From: Mesostigma viride
Taxonomy: Eukaryota; Streptophyta; Mesostigmatophyceae; Mesostigmatales; Mesostigmataceae
Assembly: GCA_009746045.1 (NCBI GenBank)
Contig: RPFO01000213.1
Coordinates: forward strand, 8,623,814-8,683,813
Reading direction: 5' to 3'
Length of the DNA stretch: 60,000 nucleotides
Part shown: piece by piece, positions 1 to 10,453 of the stretch
Layout of the letters: each line of letters opens with the position of its first letter
Numbering within the stretch: position 1 is the stretch's first letter
Translations under genes and position numbers: made by a program
Notes under the pieces: model-generated
What the model saw: only the letters and a program-made list of their open reading frames with translations
What the model was told of the DNA's origin: nothing
Database searches by the model: none

Positions 1-1529
1 ACCTGCGCTGCACCGCCACTGATGAGCCTCCATGCACACCATTCGTGAGGCGCGGGAGCAAATCAGTCATGAAGGTTACCGGTGGGCTCCAAGTCTTGTC
101 GGTCCAGCAGTGCCACAACGCACTGCACAATCTCACCGCAACAGCGGCTTTGGCCCATGCGGTGAGCTCCATTACCCCTGGCCAACCAACTCCAGCGATC
201 ACGGCCATGCCGGCCACAGAAACAGAGAGCCAGCGAACCAAGGTCATCGAACCGAGTGCGCCCACGGCAGAGCCTACGGCAGCGACCCGGACCAGGGCTG
301 GAGCCGCGCCCAAGGCAGCGGCAACCACGGCAGCGGGATCCAAGGGAGCCGGGTCCAAAGCTGCACCCGCGCCCAAGGCAGCGGCAAGCACGGCAACAAG
401 ACAAAAGAGGAAGGTGGCACCTTCTGCTGACAAGGAAAACATTCCACCAACATCCAATTGCCAAGCTAAGGGCGTATCCAGGGCAGCTAAAGGCAGGGTT
501 GCTGTGGTGTCTGTGGATGACGATGAGGATTGGATTGGTCATGGTGCGGACATGATGATTACAGACACCGACGATGAAACCATGCTTGCACACCAGGAAG
601 CACAGCGACTGGCGACCAGGCAAAGCGTGCAGCGCGCATCTGACAACAAGCTGCAGCAGTACACTAAGGAGCTGGGAAATGCAGCTGGAGAGCGGCGCAA
701 GATGGAGGAAGAGCGGCGCAAGATGGAGGAAGAGCGGCGCAAGTTGGAGCAAGAGCGGCGCAAGTTGGAGGAAGAGGTGGCGCAGCTACGTAAGCGCGGG
801 GAGGAGTCGCAGCAGCCGCAGTCGCTGTCGTGGCAGCAGCCGCAGTCGCTGCCGTCGCAGCAGCCGCAGTCGCTGCCGTCGCACCAGCCGCAGTCGCTGC
901 CGTCGCAGCAGCCGCAGTCGCTGCCGTCACTGCCGTGGCCACTGCTGCAACGGCAGCAGCCTCTGCCGCCACCACCATCACCACAGCCATCGCAAACAAG
1001 TCAGCCGATCCTGCAGCAGCTGTTGGACATGTTGGAGTCGCAGCCGCACTTGCAGCCGGTGCCATCCCCGCCGCCACCGCCTCCGCCACAGCAGCCACAA
1101 CCGCAGCTGCAGCCGCAAACGAGGTTGCAGTTTTTGCACCAGATGTGGCATCTAGTGGAGCAGCAGCCGCGGGAGCAGCAGCAGCAGTTCCTGCAGCAGA
1201 TGTTGCAGCCTGTTCAGCCGCAGTTGCAGCGAAACTATGGGTTGCTGGGCATCGGCATGGGCGATACATCAGCAGTCAGAAGCATGAGCGACCGCGGTGT
1301 TCTCAACCATTCAGGCATGGCAGCTGACCATGGTGTACAGCTAGCCATGCACCGGCTGGCAGACACGATGGATCGCTTTGCATGCCTCCTAGTACCTAAC
1401 AGCCGTACTGAGTCCCATGGCGCTCTGCCACTGTCGGCGTACCATGGCAATGCCAGCGCGGGGCGCGGGTTGCCGTACCAGCTCAACGGCAGCATCTATG
1501 GGCAACCTAGCGGGTGTCACATGCAATAG
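1..1529 (+). CDS. Gln/Pro-rich coiled-coil protein, 5' end outside the window
   Basis: Unrecognised protein. The frame is open from the left edge; the first in-frame ATGs are at 24 and 69, so the true start or an upstream exon may lie outside. It ends at TAG 1527-1529. Order of regions: Ala/Thr/Lys-rich basic N-terminus; an acidic patch (about 510-590) with runs such as DDDED; a charged coiled coil at about 690-790 built on a 21-bp repeat encoding ERRKMEE/ERRKLEE; a 24-bp tandem repeat encoding QQPQSLPS (about 815-930); poly-Pro and poly-Gln stretches to 1240; and a less repetitive C-terminus. The composition suits a nuclear scaffold or transcription-associated protein, but no catalytic domain is visible and no function is assigned. 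Overlapping frames on both strands are shadows of the CAG/CCG repeats. Confidence 0.6.
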   Translation, partial: LRCTATDEPPCTPFVRRGSKSVMKVTGGLQVLSVQQCHNALHNLTATAALAHAVSSITPGQPTPAITAMPATETESQRTKVIEPSAPTAEPTAATRTRAGAAPKAAATTAAGSKGAGSKAAPAPKAAASTATRQKRKVAPSADKENIPPTSNCQAKGVSRAAKGRVAVVSVDDDEDWIGHGADMMITDTDDETMLAHQEAQRLATRQSVQRASDNKLQQYTKELGNAAGERRKMEEERRKMEEERRKLEQERRKLEEEVAQLRKRGEESQQPQSLSWQQPQSLPSQQPQSLPSHQPQSLPSQQPQSLPSLPWPLLQRQQPLPPPPSPQPSQTSQPILQQLLDMLESQPHLQPVPSPPPPPPPQQPQPQLQPQTRLQFLHQMWHLVEQQPREQQQQFLQQMLQPVQPQLQRNYGLLGIGMGDTSAVRSMSDRGVLNHSGMAADHGVQLAMHRLADTMDRFACLLVPNSRTESHGALPLSAYHGNASAGRGLPYQLNGSIYGQPSGCHMQ

Positions 1530-1916
1530 TAGGTGCTGCCATCCTTTTGTTAGTGGCTGACCAGTGACCAAGGTGTAGTGACCTATCGGTGGAGACAACT
1601 TTCTTGCCAATGTGGCTGGCTTTTAGTGGCTACCTTGGACATTATTAGCAGGATGACAAGGTATTGGGCTTGCGAAAAATGTGATGGCCAAGAGAGTCAG
1701 CATGTAAGCTGGCTGCCATTTCGTCTTGACAGTGCCCAGCTGCACTTGACATCATAAAGGTTCTTGTGCTGGGTCCCTCATGCAATATACTTGGACTGCA
1801 GCTCCTTGATCAGTAGTTGTTGTGACTTCAAACTGCATTGGCATGGTCATAACACAGGCAAGTAGGCGCAAGAAGCACACACACACATCATTGATGAAAA
1901 TCACGCGCATTGTAAT
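1530..1916. other. intergenic, no gene seen
   Basis: Ordinary mixed-composition sequence downstream of the Gln/Pro-rich frame. No open frame of note, no tRNA-like fold and no repeat were recognised. Confidence 0.5.
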
Positions 1917-2240
1917 ATGGCATGGGATGTGCCAGGGCACTTAATTGGTGCATGGGGCATGGAGCATGGAGCAATCAGGCCATATGGCCGGGCATGGGGG
2001 GCTTGGTTTTGGGCACATGGGGCATGGGGCATGGGGCATGGGGCATGGGGTATGGGGGAATGGGAGCAACGATGTTTGACAGTTGGCTTGCGGTTCGTGG
2101 CATGTGTGGCATGGAGCATCGACCATGCAGTAGAAGGGCATGGGGCATGGGGCATGATGGGGCATGAGCCATGGGGCATGGGGCATATTAGAGCATCACT
2201 AGGGCACAGTTCCAGGGCATGTGGCAGGTGGTTTAGGTGG
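1917..2240. repeat. GGGCAT-type short minisatellite
   Basis: Irregular tandem copies of GGGCATG/GGGGCATGG, densest at 2010-2060 and 2140-2190. The same GGGCATGAGCCATGGGGC phrase recurs inside every 4-kb unit (for example 11527 and 15647), so this is a relative of that part of the unit. Frames running through it on both strands are repeat artefacts. Confidence 0.75.
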
Positions 2241-2329
2241 CCAAAAGCATGGGAAATGTCGCATCTTGATAAATTTTTAATAAACGGTTCAGATTTTAAC
2301 ATACTAAAAAAAACCAGCCCCGGCCTAAC

Positions 2330-2580
2330 ATGCGTGTGTGGGGGGAGTGCCATGCATGCGTGGCTGGCACGTGTGCGTGGGTTCATGGGGTGGCTGCCAT
2401 GCGTGCATGGGTGTGAAGTGGGCTAGCATGCGTACATGGCTGTGGGGGGTGGCTGGCATGCATAAGCGGTTGTGGGGTGAGGCTGCCATGCGTGCGTGGG
2501 TGTGGGGGGTGGCTGGCATGCGTGCGTGGCTGTGGGGGGTGGCTGGCATGGATAAGTGGTTGTGGGGTGGGGCAGGTGAC
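2330..2580 (-). repeat. 30-bp minisatellite, G-rich orientation
   Basis: About eight units of the motif TGGCATGCGTGCGTGGGTGT followed by a G run and GGC. This is the reverse complement of the C-rich arrays at 7.1, 11.7, 15.8, 20.1 and 24.1 kb. Only this array and the one at 55.9-56.4 kb lie in this orientation, and both sit just upstream of the same unique segment. Confidence 0.85.
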
Positions 2581-2835
2581 TTGGCACCCCCTGCACACAA
2601 CAAGTTGCAGCCACGCTCCTCGAGAAGATGCACATGTTCAATATAATTAATTAATGTTACGAACTATTTTCCTGAAAGAATGATCCATACATCAATGAAG
2701 CATGTTCTTCATTCACCTTGGTAGGTTGTGCATACATTATTTTATAAACTTGACGAGTACCGGTGCCATACAGTGCAATCAGTCAACATTAGTCATTTTG
2801 TTGGCATTCAGTCAACATTGGTGTAGTTGAAAGAC

Positions 2836-3990
2836 TTGAGATGCAGATTTTTTCCCTGCCCGTCAAAGCCCCTTGGTGGCTAGTGTGCACGTGGCTGCCA
2901 CGCCCGCTGCACCATGCCCCATGGTTCGTGGCTTACACCCCACGTCTGCCTATTCGTCGTGCCCCCGCTTGCTGGCTTGCCCCTAATCACCTCACGCACA
3001 TGTGGCTGCGTTCCTCCCTCCTTGCGTCACGTGCATGTGGCTGCCCGCTTGTGCAAAGCATTCCCGAACACCACTTCTTTCCTTTTCAGGTTGGGCCCCC
3101 ATCCATAAAAGTACGCTGTCTTTCTCTTCTTTAAATCCAATATCAAGAAGACAACCAGCGCAGGCCAGAAATCGCGAGAATCCGGACCATGGTAGCTCCA
3201 GCCTGCCGTTATCTTGCCCCGTGCCCTCTGGCCGACCTCCGCGGAAGCGACCAAAGCCAAGTTTGCATTACAAAGACATCGCCTTGGCTCAGTTAGCGGG
3301 GACGGACGATGTAGCCACCATTGTAATAACCATTCTATGCGTAACGATGATGGTGGTCGCATTCTTAAAAACGGCTAGAGAGTGATGTTGGATGAGAGTG
3401 TAAGCATGCTGTAGTCCTCATTCCTCAAGAAAAGGGATCGATCATTTATGCTTCACGTCTTACAACAATGTTCCTTAACTAACTGCAGCCAACACTCAAT
3501 GGCGAAGAGACAAATTCCATTAGGGATTCGTAGCAACCTCTATACAGGCTCTACCAACTTAAAAAGTCGCCCTCTACAAGTCGGGGTAAAATTGGCTCCA
3601 GAATTCTCAATTCTCAAATTCTCAGAGGGCGGGGGCTGAGGTACCTTGAAATTAAATAAGAGGCATGACTCTATTAGGGGGGGGGGGGGGACGGTGTTAC
3701 AACGGGGGGGTACGTACTAATTAGAGGCATGCTTTAGTTAGTGGTAGTACTGTACGATGGTGTTGGACCTAGTCGGGGTAAAATTCAGGTCGAATAGGCG
3801 ACTTTTCCTACTTTATGTCTTGCATGAGGATTTTTGAGTGTCGACTTACTAGTAGTTGATAAGTTCGAACCAATCAAACGATTTACTGCCAAGATCAAGC
3901 AGAAATTTCGTAGTTTCGAGGACTAATAATTGATTTGGAATATTCCACGTGAACGTGAGTGATTTCCTAGTAGTACGACACGCGATGGAC
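2836..3990. repeat. segment duplicated at 56.57-57.26 kb
   Basis: The sequence from the TTGAGATGCAGATTTTT phrase through CTAGTAGTACGAC is repeated almost exactly at 56568-57260. The distant copy lacks about 315 bp (3025-3340 here) and has a short extra segment near 56900. A run of 14 G residues lies at 3677-3690. No convincing gene; a 127-aa frame at 3002-3385 is broken in the other copy. Confidence 0.8.
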
Positions 3991-4390
3991 GTGCCGTAAG
4001 CGGAACCGCCCACACACGCGATGGACGTGCGTGAACGCATGCTAAATTGGACCTGAAATCGTTTTTCGGGGAAATGGGTATATTTTATTAGCCAATTATG
4101 GACCAAAGAGGTGAGAGGGGAAATGAGTATCAGCGAATCCTAATGAAGGTGGGCACACACACGTGTGGCGGTGACAGGTGAAAGGCTAATAGGGCGCGTT
4201 ATTAGACCAGGGAAGCCATTGGACCTGAGTGATGTCGCCATGAGGCATACTGGCATACTGGCATATTAAATTGGACCTGAAATCGTTTTTGGTTGAGCGG
4301 TCACTAGTTTCGAGCAATAAAAACGAATTTAGGCCGAGTTCAGGCCGAATTTTCGTAGTTCCGAGGAATAAAAATTGATTTGGAAGATTT

Positions 4391-4620
4391 CCCCGTGAGG
4401 GACGGAGCGTGGGATCGACGGTGCGGCGGGCCGGCGCGAGCGCGCGCGATGGGAAGCCCCCCAAGGAAGGCCGCCGAGCGTTCGCCCCCCGGCGTAGGGG
4501 CCGGCCCGGTAGGCGGGCGCTCCGCCCGGCGGGTCGAAGCTTTCGACGGAGGCCTCAGGGCCCCTGGTGGCGTAGTGCGTCCGAATTCGTGGGGGGCCTT
4601 GGCCCCCCCACGCTTGTCCC
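4391..4620. repeat. type A GC-rich module ending in a perfect hairpin
   Basis: Begins at CCCGTGAGGGACGGAGCG and ends with the palindrome GGGGGGCCTTGGCCCCCC (4591-4608), just before TAACTACGATTT. Further copies start near 13397, 17667, 21712, 25822 and 57267, where the hairpin is followed after about 14-25 nt by CTAG and then TRACTACGATT. Not a gene: frames across it are GC-rich artefacts. Confidence 0.75.
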
Positions 4621-4625
4621 CTAAT

Positions 4626-6100
4626 GTAACTACGATTTAGGAAGCCCGAAAACTTTGGCCGCGGCCGTAGGCCGAAGGTGGGGCCGTCCCCCGCGCCCCC
4701 TAGCGCGGGAGCGGACGCCGTCCAGGACCGTAGCGAGATGGCCAATCGGCGTAGTACAAAGAAATCCCCAAACCTTGGAGATCGAGTGTCGTGTTTTCCT
4801 GAACGGGTGCTGAAACGCTGAACACGTTCAGACTTTCGCGGGCAGGTGGGGCGTCTCGCCAATCCGCGCGGCCTCAGGACGGTACGGCGCGTTGACTTTT
4901 TTAATCGTCAAACAAAAAGTCGCGAACCAATCTCTCCCAAACATCCCAGGCCTTTGTAGAATTTAGTAGAGGATACGAGCTGGCGCACAAGAACGCCTAC
5001 TTAATGGTCGAGTAGTTTAAATAAGGAGTCGATAAATTTCAAAACGGTAAAACGACGGTATGTTCAGTTCGAAAAATATAGAATGCGATTTTCTGAACGG
5101 ATGGATCCAATTTTCAGGACGGGTGGAAGGTTCAGAGCCGAACAGGCGTTCAGTCAGGGTGGGGTGAAATAGTTCAGGCCGAAATTTGGCACATTATCAT
5201 CATTGTGGTTCAGTCCGAGCTGACAAATTTGTCAGAAATTTCATTTTCGATACGAACGTGACGAAATTTTCAAGTATCTCACGCTCGGAGAGCTTCCACG
5301 GTGTTCACGGGGAAGGGTCCGTTGCGCGTGGCGCACGGAGGCGGTTCGTCCCGGTCGGAATCGTCCGCTCGCGCGTCCTCCGTGGAAGGGTCTTGGCGCG
5401 TCGCGCGGGCCGGTGCGGTTGGCGCCCAGAAGGTCGACTATCGGCCTCTGGGCCGCTAGCGGCGAGTCACGTCCTCTCAAGTCGGGGAGGGGGGCGATAG
5501 CCCCCCTCCCCCACTTTTTTCTTGTCCCCTACTAGTAACTACGATTTATGACGCCCGAAAACTTTGGCCGCGGCCGTAGGCCGAAGGTGGGGCCGTCCCC
5601 CGCGCCCCCTAGCGCGGGAGCGGACGACGTCCAGGACCGTTGCGAGATGGCCAATCGCGTAGTACAAAGAAAATCCCCAAACCTTGGAGATCGAGTCTGA
5701 GGTATTCTGAACGGGTGCTGAAATGCTGAACACGTTCAGACTTTCGCGGGCAGGTGGGGCGTCTCGCCAATCCGCGCGGCCTCAGGACGGTACGGCGCGT
5801 TGACTTTTTTAATCGTCAAACAAAAAGTCGCGAACCAATCTCTCCCAAACATCCCAGGCCTTTGTAGAATTTAGTAGAGGATACGAGCTGGCGCACAAGA
5901 ACGCCTACTTAATGGTCGAGTAGTTTAAATAAGGAGTCGATAAATTTCACAACGGTGGAACGACGGTATGTTCAGTTCGAAAAATATAGAATGCGATTTT
6001 CTGAACGGATGGATCCAATTTTCAGGACGGGTGGAAGGTTCAGAGCCTAACAGGCGTTCAGTCAGGGTGGGGTGAAATGGTTCAGGCCGAAAGTTGGCAC
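4626..6100. repeat. 909-bp duplication of a core segment
   Basis: 4641-5190 is repeated at 5550-6100, an offset of about 909 bp, with few differences. The first copy is preceded by the type A hairpin module, the second by an unrelated type B hairpin module (5195-5530), and both are joined to the core at the same ACTACGATTTA position. No coding frame looks real. Confidence 0.75.
5195..5535. repeat. type B GC-rich module with GATA-loop hairpin
   Basis: Copy of a module also present at 9175-9508. It ends in a perfect 12-bp stem (5484-5495 with 5500-5511) around a GATA loop, then a T-rich stretch and CTAG at 5532-5535. The other copy has a 13-bp stem because both arms gained one base. Confidence 0.75.
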
Positions 6101-8430
6101 ATTTTCAATGGAAATACGAACGTAACGAAATTTCCAAGTATCTTCCACCGAAATATCTCTAAAGTATATCGCATGGTATAATCGCATGGAAAAAAGTCTT
6201 GCTGGGCAGTGGGAACTGGGAATTATTGGCAAAGCGTGCGGCATGCTCGGGGCGAAAAACAAAGTGACGTGCTGCGCGAGCAATTTTCCTTGTGCTGGCT
6301 GGCGATGGCAGGCAACGTAGGCTAGAAAATTGGGATGGGGAATGCGCAGCCATGGTTTTAGGCTTGGGGTGTGGCCAACGAGCTTCTGCTGTCGCCACAT
6401 CATATTGGAAAGAACGCTGGATTTTTTGCCACGGGACGTAACCGGCGATGCCGATGGTGAGGCGTTTGTTTCGATGACCGGGGTAGTACCTGCTCTCTTT
6501 CTGATGCATTTTCATGGTTGCGTTCTTTCCATTTCGCCGAATCCACCTAGTCGCAGCAAAGACATAGCGTAGCAAGGGTCTGCGTTTTATTTTCTTAGCC
6601 GTGCAGGACGCCATCTTCATGGTCCTTCGCATGTCCTGTGTGAACGTCCGTTGCCCAAGGATCTGTGATGCTTTTTTCTGGAATATACTGGGCGGTGAAA
6701 GCCCCTCTGGATGCTTGCCTGGTCACGGGTTTGGGGCGTCATTTACTGCTGTACTGGCTGACATTCATGGTGCTTTCTGCGTAAGCTGACTTGCTTCGCA
6801 CGTGGATTTTGACTGGACTGAAGAGCGCGTCTGGTAGCATGTTTACGTGGTGTATAAGGTGATCAATCAACCATTTGTTTATAGAAGGTGTGACAATAGA
6901 AGGTGTGTTATATATTTCTTCATCAAGCATGTCAAAAGTAATCTCCACTCGCTTACAACCTGAATTTTGCTTTGCTGGGTCTGCTGTGTTTGTGTCTCAC
7001 TGTGCAGGCTATCCCCTTGGTTGATCAACCAGGTGATTTTTGGTGGCAGCGGGGCCATATACTCTTCTTGGCGTTTTTCATCCATGGCATGTCAACCAAC
7101 GCATGCATGCCAGCCCCTCCCACACCCACGCACACATGTTAGCTATACCCCACAAACCCACGCATGGATTCCAGCCACCCCCCACATGCCCGCATGCATG
7201 CCAGCCACCCCACCAATCCACGCACGCATGCCAGCCACCCCCACACCCACGCACGCATGCCAGCCACCCCACAACCCACTTATGCATTCCAGCAACCCCC
7301 ACAGCCACTTACGCATGCCAGCCACCCCCCACCCCCACGCACGCATGGCAGCCACCCCACGAACCCACGCACGCGTGCCAGCCCCCCCTTAAAACCACGC
7401 ATGCATGGCAGCTCCCCACCACACCCACGCATGCATGCCACTCCCCCGCCAACCACCCACGCATGCCAGCCCCCCGACACACGCATGGCAGCCCCCCCCA
7501 CACCCACGCACGCATGCCAGCCCTACCCCACATGCAGGCATGCATGCCAGCCACCCCCCACACCCACGCATGCATGCCAGCCCCTCCCACACCCACGCCC
7601 GCATGCCAGCTACCCCACAAACCCACGCATGCATGCCAGCGACCCCCCACATGCACGCATGCATGCCAGCCACCCCACCAACCCACGCACGCATGCCAGC
7701 CCATCACAAACCCACTTATGCATGCCAGCCACCCCCCACACCCACGCACGCATGCCAGCCACCCCACACACCCACGCACGCATGGCAGCCACCCCACCAA
7801 CCCACACACGCGTGCCAGCCCCCCCTAACCCCACGCATGCATGGCAGCCCCCCACCACACCCACGCATGCATGCCACTCCCCCCCACACCCACGCACGCA
7901 TGCGAGCCCCCCCCACACCCACGCACGCATGCCAGCCCCCCCACACACCCACGCACGCATGCCAGCCCCACCCCACATGCAGGCATGCATGCCAGCCATC
8001 CCCCACACCCACGCATGCATGCCAGCCCCTCCCACACCCACGCCTGCATGCCAGCTACCCCACAAACCCACGCATGCATGCCAGCGACCCCCCACATGCA
8101 CGCATGCATGCCAGCCACCCCACCAACCCACGCACGCATGCCAGCCCATCACAAACCCACTTATGCATGCCAGCCACCCCCCACACCCACGTACGCATGC
8201 CAGCCACCCCACACACCCACGCACGCATGGCAGCCACCCCACGAACCCACACACGCGTGCCAGCCCCCCCTAACCCCACGCATGCATGGCAGCCCCCCAC
8301 CACACCCACGCATGCATGCCACTCCCCCCCACACCCACGCACGCATGCGAGCCCCCCCCACACCCACGCACGCATGCGAGGCCCCCCCACACCCACGCAA
8401 GCATGCCAGCCCCCCCCATGAAGTCATAGT
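6060..8430. repeat. diverged copy of the 4-kb unit
   Basis: Matches the array units from the CATATTGGAAAGAACGCTGG region (unit equivalent about 10700) through GTGCAGGACGCCATCTTCAT (6603), the GATCAATCAACCATTTGTT region (6860) and the TTTGCTGGGTCTGCTGTG region (6970), then enters a C-rich minisatellite. Clearly more diverged than the five array copies, so probably older. Confidence 0.75.
7085..8420 (+). repeat. C-rich 30-bp minisatellite array 1
   Basis: About 45 units of a 28-30-bp motif, GCCAGCCACC + CCCCACACCC + ACGCACGCAT. An internal higher-order copy is visible: roughly 7560-7840 reappears at 8000-8290. The unit length is a multiple of three and lacks stops in some frames on both strands, which creates long meaningless frames rich in Pro, His, Thr and Ala, or Gly, Trp, Val and Met. 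Confidence 0.95.
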
Positions 8431-9174
8431 GGGCACCACGGAGTCATGCTATGTTTTAATTTTTTCAATTTAATAATGGGAATGACGGATGGTGCATGTG
8501 TGAACAAAGGAATGAAAGGATTGCCACTCAATGAATATTAATTAATGATGAAAATGGGAGTTTGCATGGGAGTGTTTGGTCCTTATGGCTGGCTTGCAAA
8601 AAGCAGTACCCAAATTTCGAAGTATTTGACAGCGAAATATCTGTAAAGTATATCGCATGGTATAATTAATTAATGAATGGTACGCTGAAATTCATTGTGC
8701 GGGCTCTCTCTGCATGTGATAAACAATTTTAGCTTTGAGGGCATGCAACAAGACATGCTAGCATTAAAATGAAATTAAATTATAACATGACTAGTTGGGA
8801 GATCATGTACGACATGTAGCATAATTACGTACATGGCCACAATTGTGCCAATCAGGGCCCTCCTCTAGGTAGACTGTGCTAGGCAATTACAATTAGACAA
8901 ATAAGGTCATTCAAAAAGGTTTAATTCTTCACCTACCTCCATCCATCCAGCAAGGGAATATGTTAGCCAGTGCTACATGATGATCTCCCAACGGAGTCAT
9001 GTTATGATGCGAAATAGTTCAGGATAAAATTTGTCAGAATTTCACTGGCGATACGAACGTAACGAAATTTCCAAGTATCCGACGCCGAAATATCATTGTT
9101 GTATCGAATGGTATGCTGAAATTCATTGTGGTTGTTTGGAATAAACGTACACCTATTTACCTGGAAATTCATTG
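8430..9174. other. AT-rich spacer, no gene seen
   Basis: Holds a unit-tail remnant (AATGAAAGGATTGCCACTCAATGAATATTAATTAATG, split by small changes) and several relatives of a phrase with GATACGAACGTAACGAAATTT (also at about 6114, 9050 and 9220). No gene or RNA recognised. Confidence 0.5.
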
Positions 9175-9508
9175 TGGTTCTGTCCGAGCTGAAAAATTTG
9201 TCAGAAATTTCATTTTCGATACGAACGTGACGAAATTTCCAAGTATCTCACGCTCGGAGAGCTTCCACGGTGTTCACGGGGAAGGGTCCGTTGCGCGTGG
9301 CGCACGGCGGCGGTTCGTCCCGGTCGGAATCGTCCGCTCGCGCGTCCTCCGTGGAAGGGTCTTGGCGCGTCGCGCGGGCCGGTGCGGTTGGCGCCCAGAA
9401 GGTCGACTATCGGCCTCTGGGCCGCTAGCGGCGAGTCACGTCCTCTCAAGTCGGGGAGGGGGGGCGATAGCCCCCCCTCCCCCACTTTTTTCTTGTCCCC
9501 TTTTCTAG
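9175..9508. repeat. type B GC-rich hairpin module, second copy
   Basis: Near-identical to 5195-5535. It ends in a perfect 13-bp stem (9453-9465 with 9470-9482) with GATA loop and CTAG at 9505-9508, immediately followed by TGACTACGATT, which starts the first array unit. In the other array units this place is taken by the type A module. Confidence 0.8.
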
Positions 9509-10453
9509 TGACTACGATTAACCCCAACGCAAAAGTTTGGCGAACCGTGAGGCCCGAAAAGTGGCCCGTACGAGAACCGCGAGCGCAGGGCGGCCGATAG
9601 TCAGGGCGATCCGGGGATCCGCGGTGGCGCCCAATCGGAGCAGTTGCCCGAAAAGTGGCAAACTAGGGAGATCGAGTCTGAGATCTTACTTAACGGGCCT
9701 GAAATGGCAGTTTTGTCCAGATCCGGTTCAGCACTTTTGCGGGCAGATAGGAGGCCAGCCAATGGCCGCGGCCAGATAAAAATACGGAACCCGGCACGAT
9801 GTCGGCTTGTTGCGCGCCCCGTCAAACAATGTCGCGAATCAAACATCCCATGCCTTGTGGAGATCAACTGCGGCTACTGGGCCCATCGCTTGGCCGAGAA
9901 CGCGCCGTCCTAAAAATTCGTAGCGTTCAGTGCGTCAGTTCGACGGAATGTTCAGAAATTGTTTCGAAACCGTGTAAATGTTGTTTAGAAACCGTGAAAT
10001 TTTGGGCGTTACGGCCGTTTTGTTGTCCGCATTTCGTTCAGAAACCGTTTCACTGAGTTGTTCCGCATCACCTTTCGATTCAGACCGAAGTTATAGTCTG
10101 AACATGATGTGACTGATATTTATTCTAAAATTATACGCACATTTTTAGTTGGAGGAGTGGAGCGTAGTAGGATTCTTGCTGGACGAATTTCTGCAAGATG
10201 CCGTACTTACCAAGCTGGGAAAAAATGACTTGGAGGATTTTCAAGTGGGTAGTACGCGGTGCTGGACCGCCTGGACGCGCCCAAGCAATCGACGTGCATA
10301 AACCAGGACTGCTAGGAGGTGAGGGGGCGACATGCTGCGACAGCACTTAAATTTAATTGCCTGCTGGCTGGGGATGGCGGTCAACGCTGCCTGGAAAATT
10401 GGGGATGGACAATGCGTGGGCATTGTTTTTATAGCGTTCAATGTTCCATTTCG

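Noticed and set aside
7085-8420. CRISPR-like array of short repeats
   Set aside because: No unique spacers: neighbouring units are all variants of one motif, and the DNA is eukaryotic. It is a minisatellite.
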